Shown piece after piece: positions 52,427-62,610 of a DNA stretch of 64,000 nucleotides; the stretch's first letter is position 1; each line of letters begins with the position of its first letter. A program made the translations under genes and the position numbers. Under the pieces are notes generated by a model. The model did no database searches, had not been told where the DNA came from, and saw nothing but the letters and a program-made list of their open reading frames with translations. Source of the DNA: Selaginella moellendorffii (Eukaryota; Streptophyta; Lycopodiopsida; Selaginellales; Selaginellaceae); the NCBI RefSeq assembly GCF_000143415.4, contig NW_003314397.1:126034-190033 (forward strand). Direction: 5' to 3'.

Positions 52427-54122
52427 TCAAGCAAGCACAGCCATCTCCCAGATGTTCACGGAAGTTCGAATGGATCCCAGGAGCCAGTCTACGGCGAGGA
52501 GTACTGAGACATCACCAACATATCTTGAGAAACCGACCGCCTGGAAACATAAAAGAATAATGTAAAGACACAATTTTTTTCCTTCTCTAGAAGGAACACT
52601 CGCCTGCAATGCAGTGATCACAGTGATCACTCCAGCTTGTGGAACGGAGGCACACCCGATAGCGGCTAAGGTCGAAGCTATCGCTAAAACAAAGAGCTTG
52701 GCGAGATTTAGCTCCAGACCATGAGCCTGTATGAGATCACAATAGATTGCCAATGAAAAATAGCGACTCAAAGCACACCTGACAAATAAAAAGCACTGAT
52801 ACTGCTTCATATAGAGCTGACCCGTCGCGATTGATGTTAGTTCCCAAAGGTATCACAAAACTCACGAGACTGGGATCACATCCGGAAGCCTCAGCACATT
52901 TCATTGTCAGTAAAGGCATTGTTGCAGCGCTGGATGAAGTTCCTAGACCCAGAAGCAGAGCTGGAGCAAAATGCCTGTCAAACATAGTTGTAGGTGAGAA
53001 GGAAACGAAAAGCTTGTATGCTTACATGAGGAGCTTGAAAGGATTTTTCTGTGAGAGGAAGAACCGCCAGCGAGTGTAATAAAAATCCTCCTATTACAGT
53101 CCCCACGTCCACTCCAAGGGCCTTCAACAGATGGAACACATTGCAGGCTTTCAAGAGTGTCTTGCATGCTAACGAGGCAACTCCAAAGGGAGTAAACGCT
53201 ATAACACCTAAGATCTGACAAGAAAAGTGTGTGAGCGGATTAGAGCTTGAGAAAGTTCTGGCTTACAATTTTTATGACAACGCTGTTGCAAAGCTCGACA
53301 AGCGTCACTAGTGGATACGCGCGCTCGCCTAGAAAGAAAGCACAACAGGTATGAAGTCTCAAGGCAGAAATGCAAAAGCGTACCAACAGTGTTGCAGCAG
53401 AAGGCAAAAACAGTTGCAAAAGCAACAATCCCAAGGTAGTTTGGCTCAGCAACTATATTGGTTGGAATAAGTTTCCGGCCGATGTTTAGAAACGCTTGAG
53501 CCGCGGCCGCAGCTGCTTCGTTATCTTCTGCACCACTGGATCCATAAAGACGTTAACCATTTCAGAAGAGGGCATTCACTTACGGATCTGGAGAGTTGAG
53601 GTTGGCGCAGCCTGGGAGAGAAGACGATACAAAAGGCAGACTCTTGCCTGGCTTGATGACATAAAACAGAGTCATTCCAAGTAGCACGGCCAGTAGCATG
53701 GACAAAATATAGTAAAGAAGAGACCACCTAGCCTGCACAGATCTAAAAACCTCATTTTTCCGAGCGAAAAAAAGAAGAGCAGAAACTTACCCTCCCCCTG
53801 CCTGCCTCAAACTAAAGACTCCACTCATAAGTGAAGATACTACCAAGGGTAAGACGAGCTGCTGCAATGCTCGAAGATACAGCTCTCCGGGATAGCCTGC
53901 AACGCATTCCTTTAGTTTCGGATCATAGAAATTTGGAAGCATACCTATGAGATCGATTGTTAGACTGGAGCAGTTTGAATTGTAGAGGGAAGCTCCAAGT
54001 CCAACTCCGGCAGCAACTCCCAGTAATGTCCACCAGACCAACATCTCCTTCCGTAGTAACGTCGCGAAAAGAGCCATGAAGAGATTTGAGACGCGAGATT
54101 CATCCGCAAGATGCTCCAACAT
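52427..54122 (-). CDS. SLC1/DAACS-type amino acid or dicarboxylate:cation symporter
   Basis: Proposed exons 54122-53791, 53727-53584, 53535-53384, 53328-53267, 53214-53098, 53048-53026, 52974-52779, 52726-52604 and 52540-52427 give 420 aa. Motifs of the glutamate-transporter fold are clear: 'YPGELYLRALQQLVLPLVVSSL', 'TPFGVASL', the HP2/TM7 part 'GLGTSSSAATMPL' and 'PLGTNINRDGSALYEA', and TM8 'ILLAVDWLL.SIRTSVN'-type residues. One intron uses a GC donor (CAG/GCGAGT). Between 53,097 and 53,049 a conserved hydrophobic segment ('GGFLLHSLAVLPL') is out of frame with what follows by one base; the model removes it as a 49-bp GT-AG intron, but a frameshift in an A5 run is as likely. The start is uncertain: the frame is open farther upstream. 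Confidence 0.7.
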
Positions 54123-55118
54123 TCTGGGACTCCCAACAGCCAAGGAATGCGTGAGGCGACAAAAGAACTTCAAACAAGATGTCCCACCTGCTAATTGTCC
54201 ACGGTTGTCGCTAATAATAAAATCTGAAGAGCTTGGTGGTGATGATTTTGGCCATGGATTTCCAGACTTGACGCTGCAAACTTGCTGTGGCGATGGGCCG
54301 TCCCATATCTCCCAACGCTCCTGGAAAAGAGAAGCCTCCAAATAACAACCTCCTGTAGCTGGTTGCTGCTGGCAAACTTTTCTCTCGTCTTCGCAGCTTC
54401 TTCTCCAGCTGCCGAATCGAACAAGGCCTCCCAGCCTTGCTCCCATTCCAGGCTTGACGCATCACACAAATCTAGCTTATCCATTCCATCTGTGGGAAAT
54501 CATCCGACAGCGGCTTCACAATCGCGGACGAACGCTCCAGGCTTGATACTTTGGCCTTGCTGGAGATGGAAGGCACTGATAGATGCCAACCTTGGAGGCT
54601 ACGGCCATTTCCTATGATCGATGAGGCAGAAGAAAAGTTGTTCGGCACTGCTAGAGCTCCAAGTGAGACTCGAAAAGAGCCTTTGATGATCCAATCGTAG
54701 AGAAACTCGTGCTTGCACTCGTAGTCAGTGACCAACACCCCTCGATCAAGCGGAAAAAAATGTGCCAGGCCTTGCAAGCCATGAGAAAAACCTTCGGCCT
54801 CGACAACGTTGGTCTCTGGAAGTGAAGAGCCTTGCCTTTGAAAAGCGTGACTGTCGCGGGGCCCGTGAAGGAAGACGTAGTTCTTGGTTGTAGCTTAGTT
54901 CTTGATTGGTATCAGGGAGAATTCACCTCCGTTTCTGGCGCTCGCTCTGCCTTTATGTTGCATGGATCATAGAGCAAGAACCTTGGAGCTTCTTGCTGTG
55001 ATGTCCGCGGGAATGAAAACGATCTACTGCATTTCGATCGCCCTCTTAGAAGACGATTCTAAGATTCTGCGATTTAAGGTTAGGGCGCCTCGAGCAAGAA
55101 CCCTAAATTCTAATCCTT
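54123..55118. other. 5' region of the SLC1 gene and promoter of F-box gene 1
   Basis: Minus-strand open frames at about 54,190-54,780 are largely preserved in the duplicate (57,674-58,365), where one frame extends farther. They may be 5' exons of the SLC1 transcript or of a separate gene, but I recognise no domain. The plus-strand leader of the F-box gene starts near 54,900. Confidence 0.4.
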
Positions 55119-56366
55119 ATGGAGGCCAAAAAGGCGAGCGCTTGCACCACCATTGACAGCCTGCCAGACGCTGTTCTAGCGCTCATCCTCGACATCATAA
55201 AGTACAACGTCATGTACCTTTTGGTAAGCAAGAGGTGGCACAGAATTGGCAAAGAGCTTGGTCTCGTAATAATCGATCTGCATGACTTGCATGAGGATAA
55301 GCCACCGGAGGGCAGGGTTTTCAAGCTGGTGCAGCAATCCATCCGACAGCTCCTCATTCACAAATACCATTACTTCTTACACAAGAACTACTCATGGATC
55401 ACAAGCATTGCCACCACTCTAGAGGAGCTCACCATTGAAGGTGTGAAGCACCAGGACAGTACCTTTGATCTAGAGCTGGTCTCCAAGGCGTGTCCCAAGC
55501 TCAAGTTTGTCAGCTTTTACAGGCTTCACATTGTGGCCAGGGGCGAGGAGTTCAAGTACCAACAAAAGGCTCCGTTAAGCCTTACATTTCCGGCTCTCAC
55601 CCATTGCAGCTTAGATAGGGTGATTGGTCTAGACCTCGCAACAGAGCTTCTGCCTTCGTGTCCAGTGCTGGAAGAGCTCTCGTTATGCGTGTATCACTCC
55701 CCCGGCGCCCTATCATCGTCAAGCTTGAGAGTGTTAAGCCTTGAAACAATAGACGGTAGCGGCATTCTCGAATTGGATCTTCCCAATCTAGAGACTGCGT
55801 GGATCGGTGACTGCGAGAAGCTCAAGATGAGAGCTCCACGTCTAAAGAGCCTCTCGCTTGGCAATTGTGGGAAGCTTGTGGGGAAGATGGCAGTGCCCGG
55901 GGAGCTTGAGATTGTATGTAACGCGTTGGAGACTCTGACGTTGAGATTGGGTGCGTTCGAGACAACGATTGCCTCTGTGGAGAAGATTCATTTCAAAACT
56001 GTGACGTTGAACTGCATATCACTCTTTGACCGATCTTGTCCTCATGACGTGGCATGGAAGGTGTTCGTGTTGGAACAGTTTAAAGAGTGCCAGGAGTTGA
56101 GCCTCCTTGACTGTTTTGAAACATATTGTGAATGTGGCAGGGGTTTTCCAAGTACGATTCAAGAACTTCCGAGGCTAAGGAAGGTTTGTTTAGACGCGTC
56201 CCGGGGGGGACCTTTACAATTTCGTGTCTTGCTTGATAAGTTTGTGCAATGCTGCCCAGCTTTGCAAAGTATCGTCTTGTTTGGGAGAGAGGGCAAGCTT
56301 AGTGAGCTCCAACAGCTAGCAGCTTGTGTGGCCAACATTCCGGTTACCATTTTGCCCAGAAACTAA
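55119..56366 (+). CDS. F-box protein with LRR-like C-terminus, copy 1
   Basis: 415 aa. The N-terminus 'IDSLPDAVLALILD...YNVMYLLVSKRW..IG' is an F-box for binding Skp1 in SCF ubiquitin ligases. The rest has leucine-rich segments ('LEELTIEGV', 'CPKLKFVSF', 'LPSCPVLEELSL', 'LPNLETAWIGDCEKLKM.APRLKSLSLGNCGKL'), suggesting a substrate-binding LRR solenoid. Compared with copy 2 it lacks four residues (Lys-Val-Thr-Phe) inside the F-box and has a small insert near residue 110. The substrate is unknown. Confidence 0.82.
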   Translation: MEAKKASACTTIDSLPDAVLALILDIIKYNVMYLLVSKRWHRIGKELGLVIIDLHDLHEDKPPEGRVFKLVQQSIRQLLIHKYHYFLHKNYSWITSIATTLEELTIEGVKHQDSTFDLELVSKACPKLKFVSFYRLHIVARGEEFKYQQKAPLSLTFPALTHCSLDRVIGLDLATELLPSCPVLEELSLCVYHSPGALSSSSLRVLSLETIDGSGILELDLPNLETAWIGDCEKLKMRAPRLKSLSLGNCGKLVGKMAVPGELEIVCNALETLTLRLGAFETTIASVEKIHFKTVTLNCISLFDRSCPHDVAWKVFVLEQFKECQELSLLDCFETYCECGRGFPSTIQELPRLRKVCLDASRGGPLQFRVLLDKFVQCCPALQSIVLFGREGKLSELQQLAACVANIPVTILPRN

Positions 56367-56427
56367 AATTACTAGATGAAATAGAAACATTTTGAAGCTT
56401 TATCATTTCTCTGCCAATGCGTGCCTG

Positions 56428-57003
56428 ATGATGCTCTGTGGAAGCGCAGCGAGAAGGAGGCAAAAGATACTCCTGACCATCAGCCGCTACATTTCACAGC
56501 GCTGTAGCAGCTCCGAGACTGATTTTCACGGCATCTCGAGGCTGGAAGAAGTGGTGAGCATCATTAGAGAATGTGGAAATTCCAGGGATATAGGCAAGGG
56601 AAGAAAGAGCCACGAGTTTATCTTGCAATCGGGAGGAGAGCATAACAAGTTCGTGGCTAACCTGCTCATAGAAATGTATGGAAAATTTGCAGTATTTGCA
56701 GGAAAGTTTGCAGTATTTAACGGGATTCCTTATCCCCACAAGTATTCCTGGAAGATTTTGCTGCAGCTATACATAGACAATGGTTTGCTCCACTCGGCAG
56801 AGCAAACATTTAGGAATATGCCAGTCGCGATTCGAGATTCGGATGCCATTGCCTGGAATGCTATGATGTCTGCATTTGCCCTGCACGGGCATCTTCTGGT
56901 TGCCTTAGATTTGTTCCACGCCATGCCGCATCGGACGGTCGTGTCATGGAACGCCATCATCGCCGCGCTCATCCAGGCCGCCCGTTTTGAAGCCGATGTT
57001 TAG
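56428..57003 (+). pseudogene. Truncated PPR gene, chimeric end
   Basis: 191 codons nearly identical to the start of the PPR gene at 59,953, up to 'QAARFEA', where the duplication junction adds two codons from antisense SLC1 sequence and a stop. It also has a small local rearrangement around 56,685-56,720 that replaces the 'GKCGCLQEAF' segment with a repeated 'KFAVF' unit. Only four or five repeats remain, so function is doubtful although the frame is open. Confidence 0.85.
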
Positions 57004-57660
57004 AAACGCTTGAGCCGCGGCCGCAGCTGCTTCGTTATCTTCTGCGCCACTGGATCCATAAAGACGTTAACCATTTCAGAAGAGGACATTCACTTACGGA
57101 TCTGGAGAGTTGAGATTGGCGCAGCCTGGTAGAGAAGACGATACGAAAGGCAGACTCTTGCCTGGCTTGATAACATAAAACAGAGTCATTCCAAGTAACA
57201 CGGCCACAAAATATAGTAAAGAAGAGACCACCTCGCGATGAGACCAAGCCTGGACAGATCTAAAAGACCTCATTTTTCTGGAGCGAAAAAAAGAAGAGCA
57301 GAAACTTACCAAGGGCAAGACGAGCTGCTGCAATGCGCGAAGATACAGCTCTCCGGGATAGCCTGCAACGCATTCCTTTAGTTTCGGATCACAGAAATTT
57401 GGAAGCATACCTATGAGATCGATTGGTAGACTGGAGCAGTTTGAATTGTAGAGGGAAGCTCCAAGTGCAACTCCCAGTAATGTCCACCAGACCAACATCT
57501 CCTTCCGTCGTAACGTCGCGAAAAGAGCCATGAAAACGTGAGAGCCCGGACACGCGAGATTTGAAGAGCCACTCATCCACAAGATGCTCCAACATTCTGG
57601 GACTCCCAACAGCCAAGGAATCTGGGAAGTTGCGTGAGGCGACAAAAGAACTTCAAACAA
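57004..57660 (-). pseudogene. Truncated SLC1 transporter copy (5' half)
   Basis: Duplicates about 53,485-54,180. The first TM exon and the following exon are recognisable, but about 52 bp at the end of the first TM exon ('VSSLMSGVFSLRQ' region) are deleted at 57,310 and all exons beyond the duplication junction are missing. It cannot make a transporter. Confidence 0.88.
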
Positions 57661-58635
57661 GATGTCCCACCTGCTAATTGTCCACGGTTGTCGCTAATAA
57701 GAAAATCTTACGAGCTTGTTGGTGATGATTTTGGCCGTGGATTTCCAGACTTGACGCTGCAAACTTGCTGTGGCGATGGGCCGTCCCATATCTCCCAACG
57801 CTCCTGGAAAAGAAAAGCCTCCAAAACACAACCTCCTGTAGCTGGTTGCTGCTGGCAAACTTTTCTCTCGTCTTCGCAACTTCTTCTCCAGCTGCCGAAT
57901 CGAACAAGGCCTCCCAGCCTTGCTCCCATTCCAGGCTTGACGCATCACACAAATCTAGCTTATCCATTCCATCTGTGGGAAATCATCCAACAGCGGCTTC
58001 ACAATCGCGGACGAACGCTCCAGGCTTGATACTTTGGGCTGGCTGGAGATGGAAGGCACTGATAGATGCCAACCTTGGAGGCTACGGCCATTTCCTATGA
58101 TCGATGAGGCAGAAGAAAAGTTGTTCGGCACTGCTAGAGCTCCAAGTGGGACTCGAAAAGAGCCTTTGATGATCCAATCGTAGAGAAACTCGTGCTTGCA
58201 CTCGTAGTCAGTGACCAACACCCCTCGATCAAGCGGAAAAAAATGTGCCAGGCCTTGCAAGCCATGAGAAGAACCTTCGGCCTCGACAACGTTGGTCTCT
58301 GGAAGTGAAGAGCCTTGCCTTTGAAAAGCGTGACTGTGCGCGTGAAGGAAGACGTGAGCGTCCAAGACGTAGTTCTTGGTTGTAGCTTAGTTCTTGATTG
58401 GTATCAGGGAGAATTCACCTCCGCTTCTGGCGCTCGCTCTGCCTTTATGTTGCATGGATCATAGAGCAAGAACCTTGGAGCTTCTTGCTGAGATGTCCAC
58501 CAGATTTTTGGCTACTCTCGCGGGAATGAAAACGATCTACTGCATTTCGATCGCCCTCTTAGAAGAGATCGAGCTGCGATTTAAGGTTAAGGCGCCTCGA
58601 GCAAGAACCCTAAATTCTAAAGTGTTCTAATCCTT
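57661..58635. other. Duplicate of the SLC1/F-box intergenic segment
   Basis: Corresponds to about 54,180-55,118 with few differences. It holds the minus-strand frame 57,955-58,365 (136 codons, no recognised domain) and the F-box copy 2 leader. Confidence 0.5.
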
Positions 58636-59919
58636 ATGGCAAGCGCTTGCACCACCATTGACAGCCTGCCAGACGCTGTTCTAGCGCTCATCCTCGACAA
58701 GGTAACTTTCATAAAGTACAACGTCATGTACCTTTTGGTAAGCAAGAGGTGGCACAGAATTGGCAAAGAGCTTGGTCTCGTAATAATCGATCTTCATGAC
58801 TTGTATGAGGATAAGCCACCACCAGTGGGCAGGGTTTTCAAGCTGGCGCAGCAATCCATCCGACAGCTCCTCATTCACGAATACCATTACTTCTTACACA
58901 AGAACTACTCATGGATCACAAGCATTGCCACCACTCTAGAGGAGCTCACCATTGAAGGTGTGGAGTACCTGAACAGTTTTGACTTTGATCTAGAGCTGGT
59001 CTCCAAGGCGTGTCCCAAGCTGAAGTTTGTCAGCTTTTACAGGCTTCACATTAAGGCCAGGGGCGAGGAGTTGAAGCTTAAGGCTCCGTTACGCCTTACG
59101 TTTCCGGCTCTCACGCATTGCAGCTTAAACAGGGTGACTGGTCTAGACCTCGCAACAGAGCTTCTGCCTTCGTGTCCGGTGCTGGAAGAGCTCTCGGCAT
59201 TCGTGTATTACTTCCCCGGCTCCCTATCATCGTCAAGCTTGAGAGTGTTAAACTTTGAAACAAAATACTGTAACAGCACTGTCGAGTTGGATCTTCCCAA
59301 TCTAGAGACTGCGTGGATCGGTGACTGCGAGAAGCTCAAGATGAGAGCTCCACGTCTAAAGAGCCTCTCGCTTGGCAATTGTGGGAAGCTTGTGGAGAAG
59401 ATGGCAGTGCCCGGGGAGCTTGAGATTATATGTAATGCGTTGGAGAGTCTGAAGTTGAGATTGGGTGCGTTCGAGACAACAATTGCCTCTGTGGAGAAGA
59501 TTCATTTCAAAACTGTGACGTTGAACTGCAGATCATCCTTTGACCGATCTTGTCCTCATGACGTGGCATGGAAGGTGTTCGTGTTGGAACAGTTTAAAGA
59601 GTGCCAGGAGTTGAGCCTCCTTGACTGTTTTGAAACATATTGTGAATGTGGCAGGGGTTTTCCAAGTACGATTCAAGAACTTCCGAGGCTAAGGAGGGTT
59701 TGTTTAGACGCGTCCCAGGGCGGACCTTTACAATTTCGTGTCTTGCTTGATAAGTTTGTGCAATGCTGCCCAGCTTTGCAAAGTATCGTCTTGTTTGGGA
59801 GAGAGGGCGACCTTAGTGAGCTCCAACAGCTAGCAGCTTGTGTGGCCAACATTCCGGTTACCATTTTGCCATTTTGCCCAGAAACTAAAGCTTCAAAATG
59901 TTTTCAATATTTATTCTAG
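58636..59919 (+). CDS. F-box protein with LRR-like C-terminus, copy 2
   Basis: 427 aa, very similar to copy 1. The F-box 'IDSLPDAVLALILDKVTFIKYNV..LLVSKRW' is complete here, so copy 2 is probably closer to the ancestral form. The leucine-rich region is conserved. The C-terminus differs: after 'VTILP' a few-base duplication ('ttttgcca') shifts the frame and gives a 13-residue new tail. Role in an SCF complex is inferred from the F-box. Confidence 0.85.
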   Translation: MASACTTIDSLPDAVLALILDKVTFIKYNVMYLLVSKRWHRIGKELGLVIIDLHDLYEDKPPPVGRVFKLAQQSIRQLLIHEYHYFLHKNYSWITSIATTLEELTIEGVEYLNSFDFDLELVSKACPKLKFVSFYRLHIKARGEELKLKAPLRLTFPALTHCSLNRVTGLDLATELLPSCPVLEELSAFVYYFPGSLSSSSLRVLNFETKYCNSTVELDLPNLETAWIGDCEKLKMRAPRLKSLSLGNCGKLVEKMAVPGELEIICNALESLKLRLGAFETTIASVEKIHFKTVTLNCRSSFDRSCPHDVAWKVFVLEQFKECQELSLLDCFETYCECGRGFPSTIQELPRLRRVCLDASQGGPLQFRVLLDKFVQCCPALQSIVLFGREGDLSELQQLAACVANIPVTILPFCPETKASKCFQYLF

Positions 59920-59952
59920 TAATTTTATCACTTCTCTGCCAATGCGTGCCTG

Positions 59953-62610
59953 ATGATGCTCTGTGGAAGCGCAGCGAGAAGGAGGCAAAAGATACTCCTG
60001 ACCATCAGCCGCTACATTTCACAGCGCTGTAGCAGCTCCGAGACTGATTTTCACGGCATCTCGAGGCTGGAAGAAGTGGTGAGCATCATTAGAGAATGTG
60101 GAAATTCCAGGGATATAGGCAAGGGAAGAAAGATCCACGAGTTTATCTTGCAATCGGGAGGAGCGCATAACAAGTTCGTGGCTAATCTGCTCATAGAAAT
60201 GTATGGAAAATGTGGGTGCCTGCAAGAGGCATTTGCAGTATTTAACGGGATTCCTTATCCCAACAAGTATTCCTGGAAGATTTTGCTGCAGCTATACATA
60301 GACAATGGTTTGCTCCACTCGGCAGAGCAAACATTTAGGAATATGCCAGTCGAGATTCGAGATTCGGATGCCATTGCCTGGAATGCTATGATATCTGCAT
60401 TTGCCCTGCACGGGCATCTTCTGGTCGCCTTAGATTTGTTCCACGACATGCCGCATCGGACGGTCGTGTCATGGAACACCATCATCGCCGCGCTCATCCA
60501 GGCCGCCCGTTTTGAAGCCGCAATAAACGCGTATGAAAGGATGCCGGAGCACAATGCGACGTCGGGCACTGCGGTGCTCGCGGCGTACGGGCATGACGGG
60601 TACGTTGGCAGTGTGGAGGACGCCAAGGCCATGTTTGACGGCCTTCCGGAGCGCGATGTCATGGCATGGACGGCCATGGTGAGGGCGTACGGACTGCACG
60701 GTATGCTCGACGAAGCAAGGGCGGCATTCGACAAGATGCCTGCGTGGAGCATTGTGACGTGTACGGGCCTGATGGTTATTTTCGCGGAAGGCGGGCATGT
60801 CTGTAAAGCCACGAATTTGTTCCAGGCAATGCCGGAGCACCACATCGTGTCATGCAGCCATATGATCAAAATGTATGGTAGCATTGGCAGCCTCGAACAA
60901 GCTAAGAACATTTTTGATACTATGCCAGAAAGAGATCTCAAGTGCTGGAACGTTTTTCTTTCTGCAAATACCGAAACTCAGCTTGCTCAGGTGACTTTTG
61001 AAAAGATGCCACTGTGGAGTGGAGTGTCTTTCACAGCACTATTACAAGCATTTCACATGGCTGGCAGTGTGAGTGATATGCTAGAGATCCTAGAGAGAAT
61101 GCCAGAGAAGGACCTGGTTTCGTGGGTTGTGATGCTCAAAGGCTATGCCGAGAATGGGCATATGCTCGAGGCAAAAGAAGCGTTTGATCGTATGCCCCAG
61201 CACGATGCTTTCTCGTCAAACGCTATGCTCGCTGGACTTGCTCAAGCTGGAGAATCTGGGGCAGCTAGAGATTTTTTCGATGGAATGCCTTGTCGCAATG
61301 GGTATTCGTGGTCCACGATGATTAGGGACGCTGGGACAGCAGCAGTTGCCGAGATATTCTTTAGCTTGATGCCGCAGTGGGATTTGATGTCGTGCGGTGC
61401 CATGATCTCGGCCTACGCTGCTGTTGTTGACGGGATCGAGAGAGCGAAAGCTCGTTTTGAAACTATGGTCCAGCGTGGTGCCGATTTGTGGAGCTCAATG
61501 TTTCTAGCGTACGCTGGCCATGGTTCTCTCGTGGAAGCCGAGAAAACGTTTGAAAGAATCCCGCAAAGAAGTGTGAGAACTTGGACCGCGTTGCTCTCGG
61601 CTTATGGCGAGGGTGGCAATTGTGAGAAAGCCAAGAGTGTGTTTGAGAGGATGCCGAGCTTGGACACGCAAGCGAGCAATGCCATGCTTGAAAGTCTTGC
61701 TTCTTCGTGCCTCCAGGAAGAAGCGAAAGCTCATTTTGATGGAATGCCTAGACGAGACTCTGCCTCGTGGAACGTTCTGATGTCCTCGAGCTCGAGCAGC
61801 AGCTCGATGGAAGCTACAAAATCCGTTTTTGATCGTGTTCCACAGTGGGAAATCTCCTCGTTTGCGTCCCTGATCCACACCTATTTCTGGAATGAGAAGA
61901 TCGAGCAGGCCAGGAGCTTGTTCATGGGAATTCCTGAGTGGAGCACTGCTCTTTGCAATTACGTGATCTTGGCACTGATGGAAAAAGGCCTGCTCCAAGA
62001 ATCCAGGAACATCTTTGACGCGATCCCAAACAAAGCTCCCAGTTTGTGGGCCGTAGTCGTGGGGTACACCAGGAATGGGCACACGGAAGAAGCAATGGAG
62101 CTTTTTAATCGCCACACAGACTGCCAAGAGGATACTCTAGCTTGGAACTCCATCATTGCCCTCCACGCCACGAGAGGAGACGTCGATCAGGCTCTCCACA
62201 GCGCTTATCTCATGGAGCTCCAAGGTGTGGAGCCAGACGGACTCACATTCACGACGCTACTGGCATCGTGTAGCAAAGCCGGGATGGTGGAACAGGCATG
62301 GGGTCGTTTCATGGCGATGGTGGTGGACTATGGATTGAGAGCCTCGGCGAGCCAGTACCGAGTGATGGTAGATCTTGTGGCAAGGCTGGGAATGGTTGCG
62401 GAAGCCAAGGAATTGATTGATGGAATGCCATTCTCTCCCGACGTTGCAACATGGAGGACGCTCCTCTCAGCCTGTGTTGTCCATCATGACGCTTCCATGG
62501 GGTCTTGGGCAGCGATGGAGATGGCCGAGCTCGATTTGCTCAGCTCCTCAGCCTATGTCATGGTGTTCGGCCTGTGTGACACAAGTAGGGATCTTCCTCA
62601 GCTTGTCTAG
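59953..62610 (+). CDS. PLS-class pentatricopeptide repeat protein, complete copy
   Basis: 885 aa in a single exon. The N-terminus (first about 35 residues Arg/Ser/Ile-rich, no acids before residue 30) fits a mitochondrial presequence. About 23 repeats follow, many with 'MP..D..SWNAMI..YA..G....A', then 'LDG.TF.TLL..CS.AGMVEQAW..F..M', 'YR.MVDLVARLGM..EA.ELI.GMPF.PD...W..LL.AC'. It ends about 30 residues later without an E+/DYW domain. The 5' end is shared with the truncated copy at 56,428. Organellar RNA binding is expected; target unknown. Confidence 0.9.
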   Translation: MMLCGSAARRRQKILLTISRYISQRCSSSETDFHGISRLEEVVSIIRECGNSRDIGKGRKIHEFILQSGGAHNKFVANLLIEMYGKCGCLQEAFAVFNGIPYPNKYSWKILLQLYIDNGLLHSAEQTFRNMPVEIRDSDAIAWNAMISAFALHGHLLVALDLFHDMPHRTVVSWNTIIAALIQAARFEAAINAYERMPEHNATSGTAVLAAYGHDGYVGSVEDAKAMFDGLPERDVMAWTAMVRAYGLHGMLDEARAAFDKMPAWSIVTCTGLMVIFAEGGHVCKATNLFQAMPEHHIVSCSHMIKMYGSIGSLEQAKNIFDTMPERDLKCWNVFLSANTETQLAQVTFEKMPLWSGVSFTALLQAFHMAGSVSDMLEILERMPEKDLVSWVVMLKGYAENGHMLEAKEAFDRMPQHDAFSSNAMLAGLAQAGESGAARDFFDGMPCRNGYSWSTMIRDAGTAAVAEIFFSLMPQWDLMSCGAMISAYAAVVDGIERAKARFETMVQRGADLWSSMFLAYAGHGSLVEAEKTFERIPQRSVRTWTALLSAYGEGGNCEKAKSVFERMPSLDTQASNAMLESLASSCLQEEAKAHFDGMPRRDSASWNVLMSSSSSSSSMEATKSVFDRVPQWEISSFASLIHTYFWNEKIEQARSLFMGIPEWSTALCNYVILALMEKGLLQESRNIFDAIPNKAPSLWAVVVGYTRNGHTEEAMELFNRHTDCQEDTLAWNSIIALHATRGDVDQALHSAYLMELQGVEPDGLTFTTLLASCSKAGMVEQAWGRFMAMVVDYGLRASASQYRVMVDLVARLGMVAEAKELIDGMPFSPDVATWRTLLSACVVHHDASMGSWAAMEMAELDLLSSSAYVMVFGLCDTSRDLPQLV

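Larger units (their letters stand above)
53478..60520. repeat. Tandem duplication of a ~3.5-kb SLC1-Fbox-PPR segment
   Basis: Unit 1 is 53,478-56,991 and unit 2 is 56,992-60,520. Each contains the 5' half of the SLC1 gene (minus), an F-box gene (plus) and the first part of a PPR gene (plus). The junction at 56,992-56,995 is the 4-bp GCCG shared by both ends. Only the outer copies of SLC1 (left) and PPR (right) are complete. Confidence 0.93.

Noticed and set aside
54191-54777. Minus-strand frames upstream of the SLC1 gene as N-terminal exons of the transporter
   Set aside because: They stay open in both duplicates but I could not join them to the first TM exon with convincing splice sites, and no domain is recognisable; left as unassigned.
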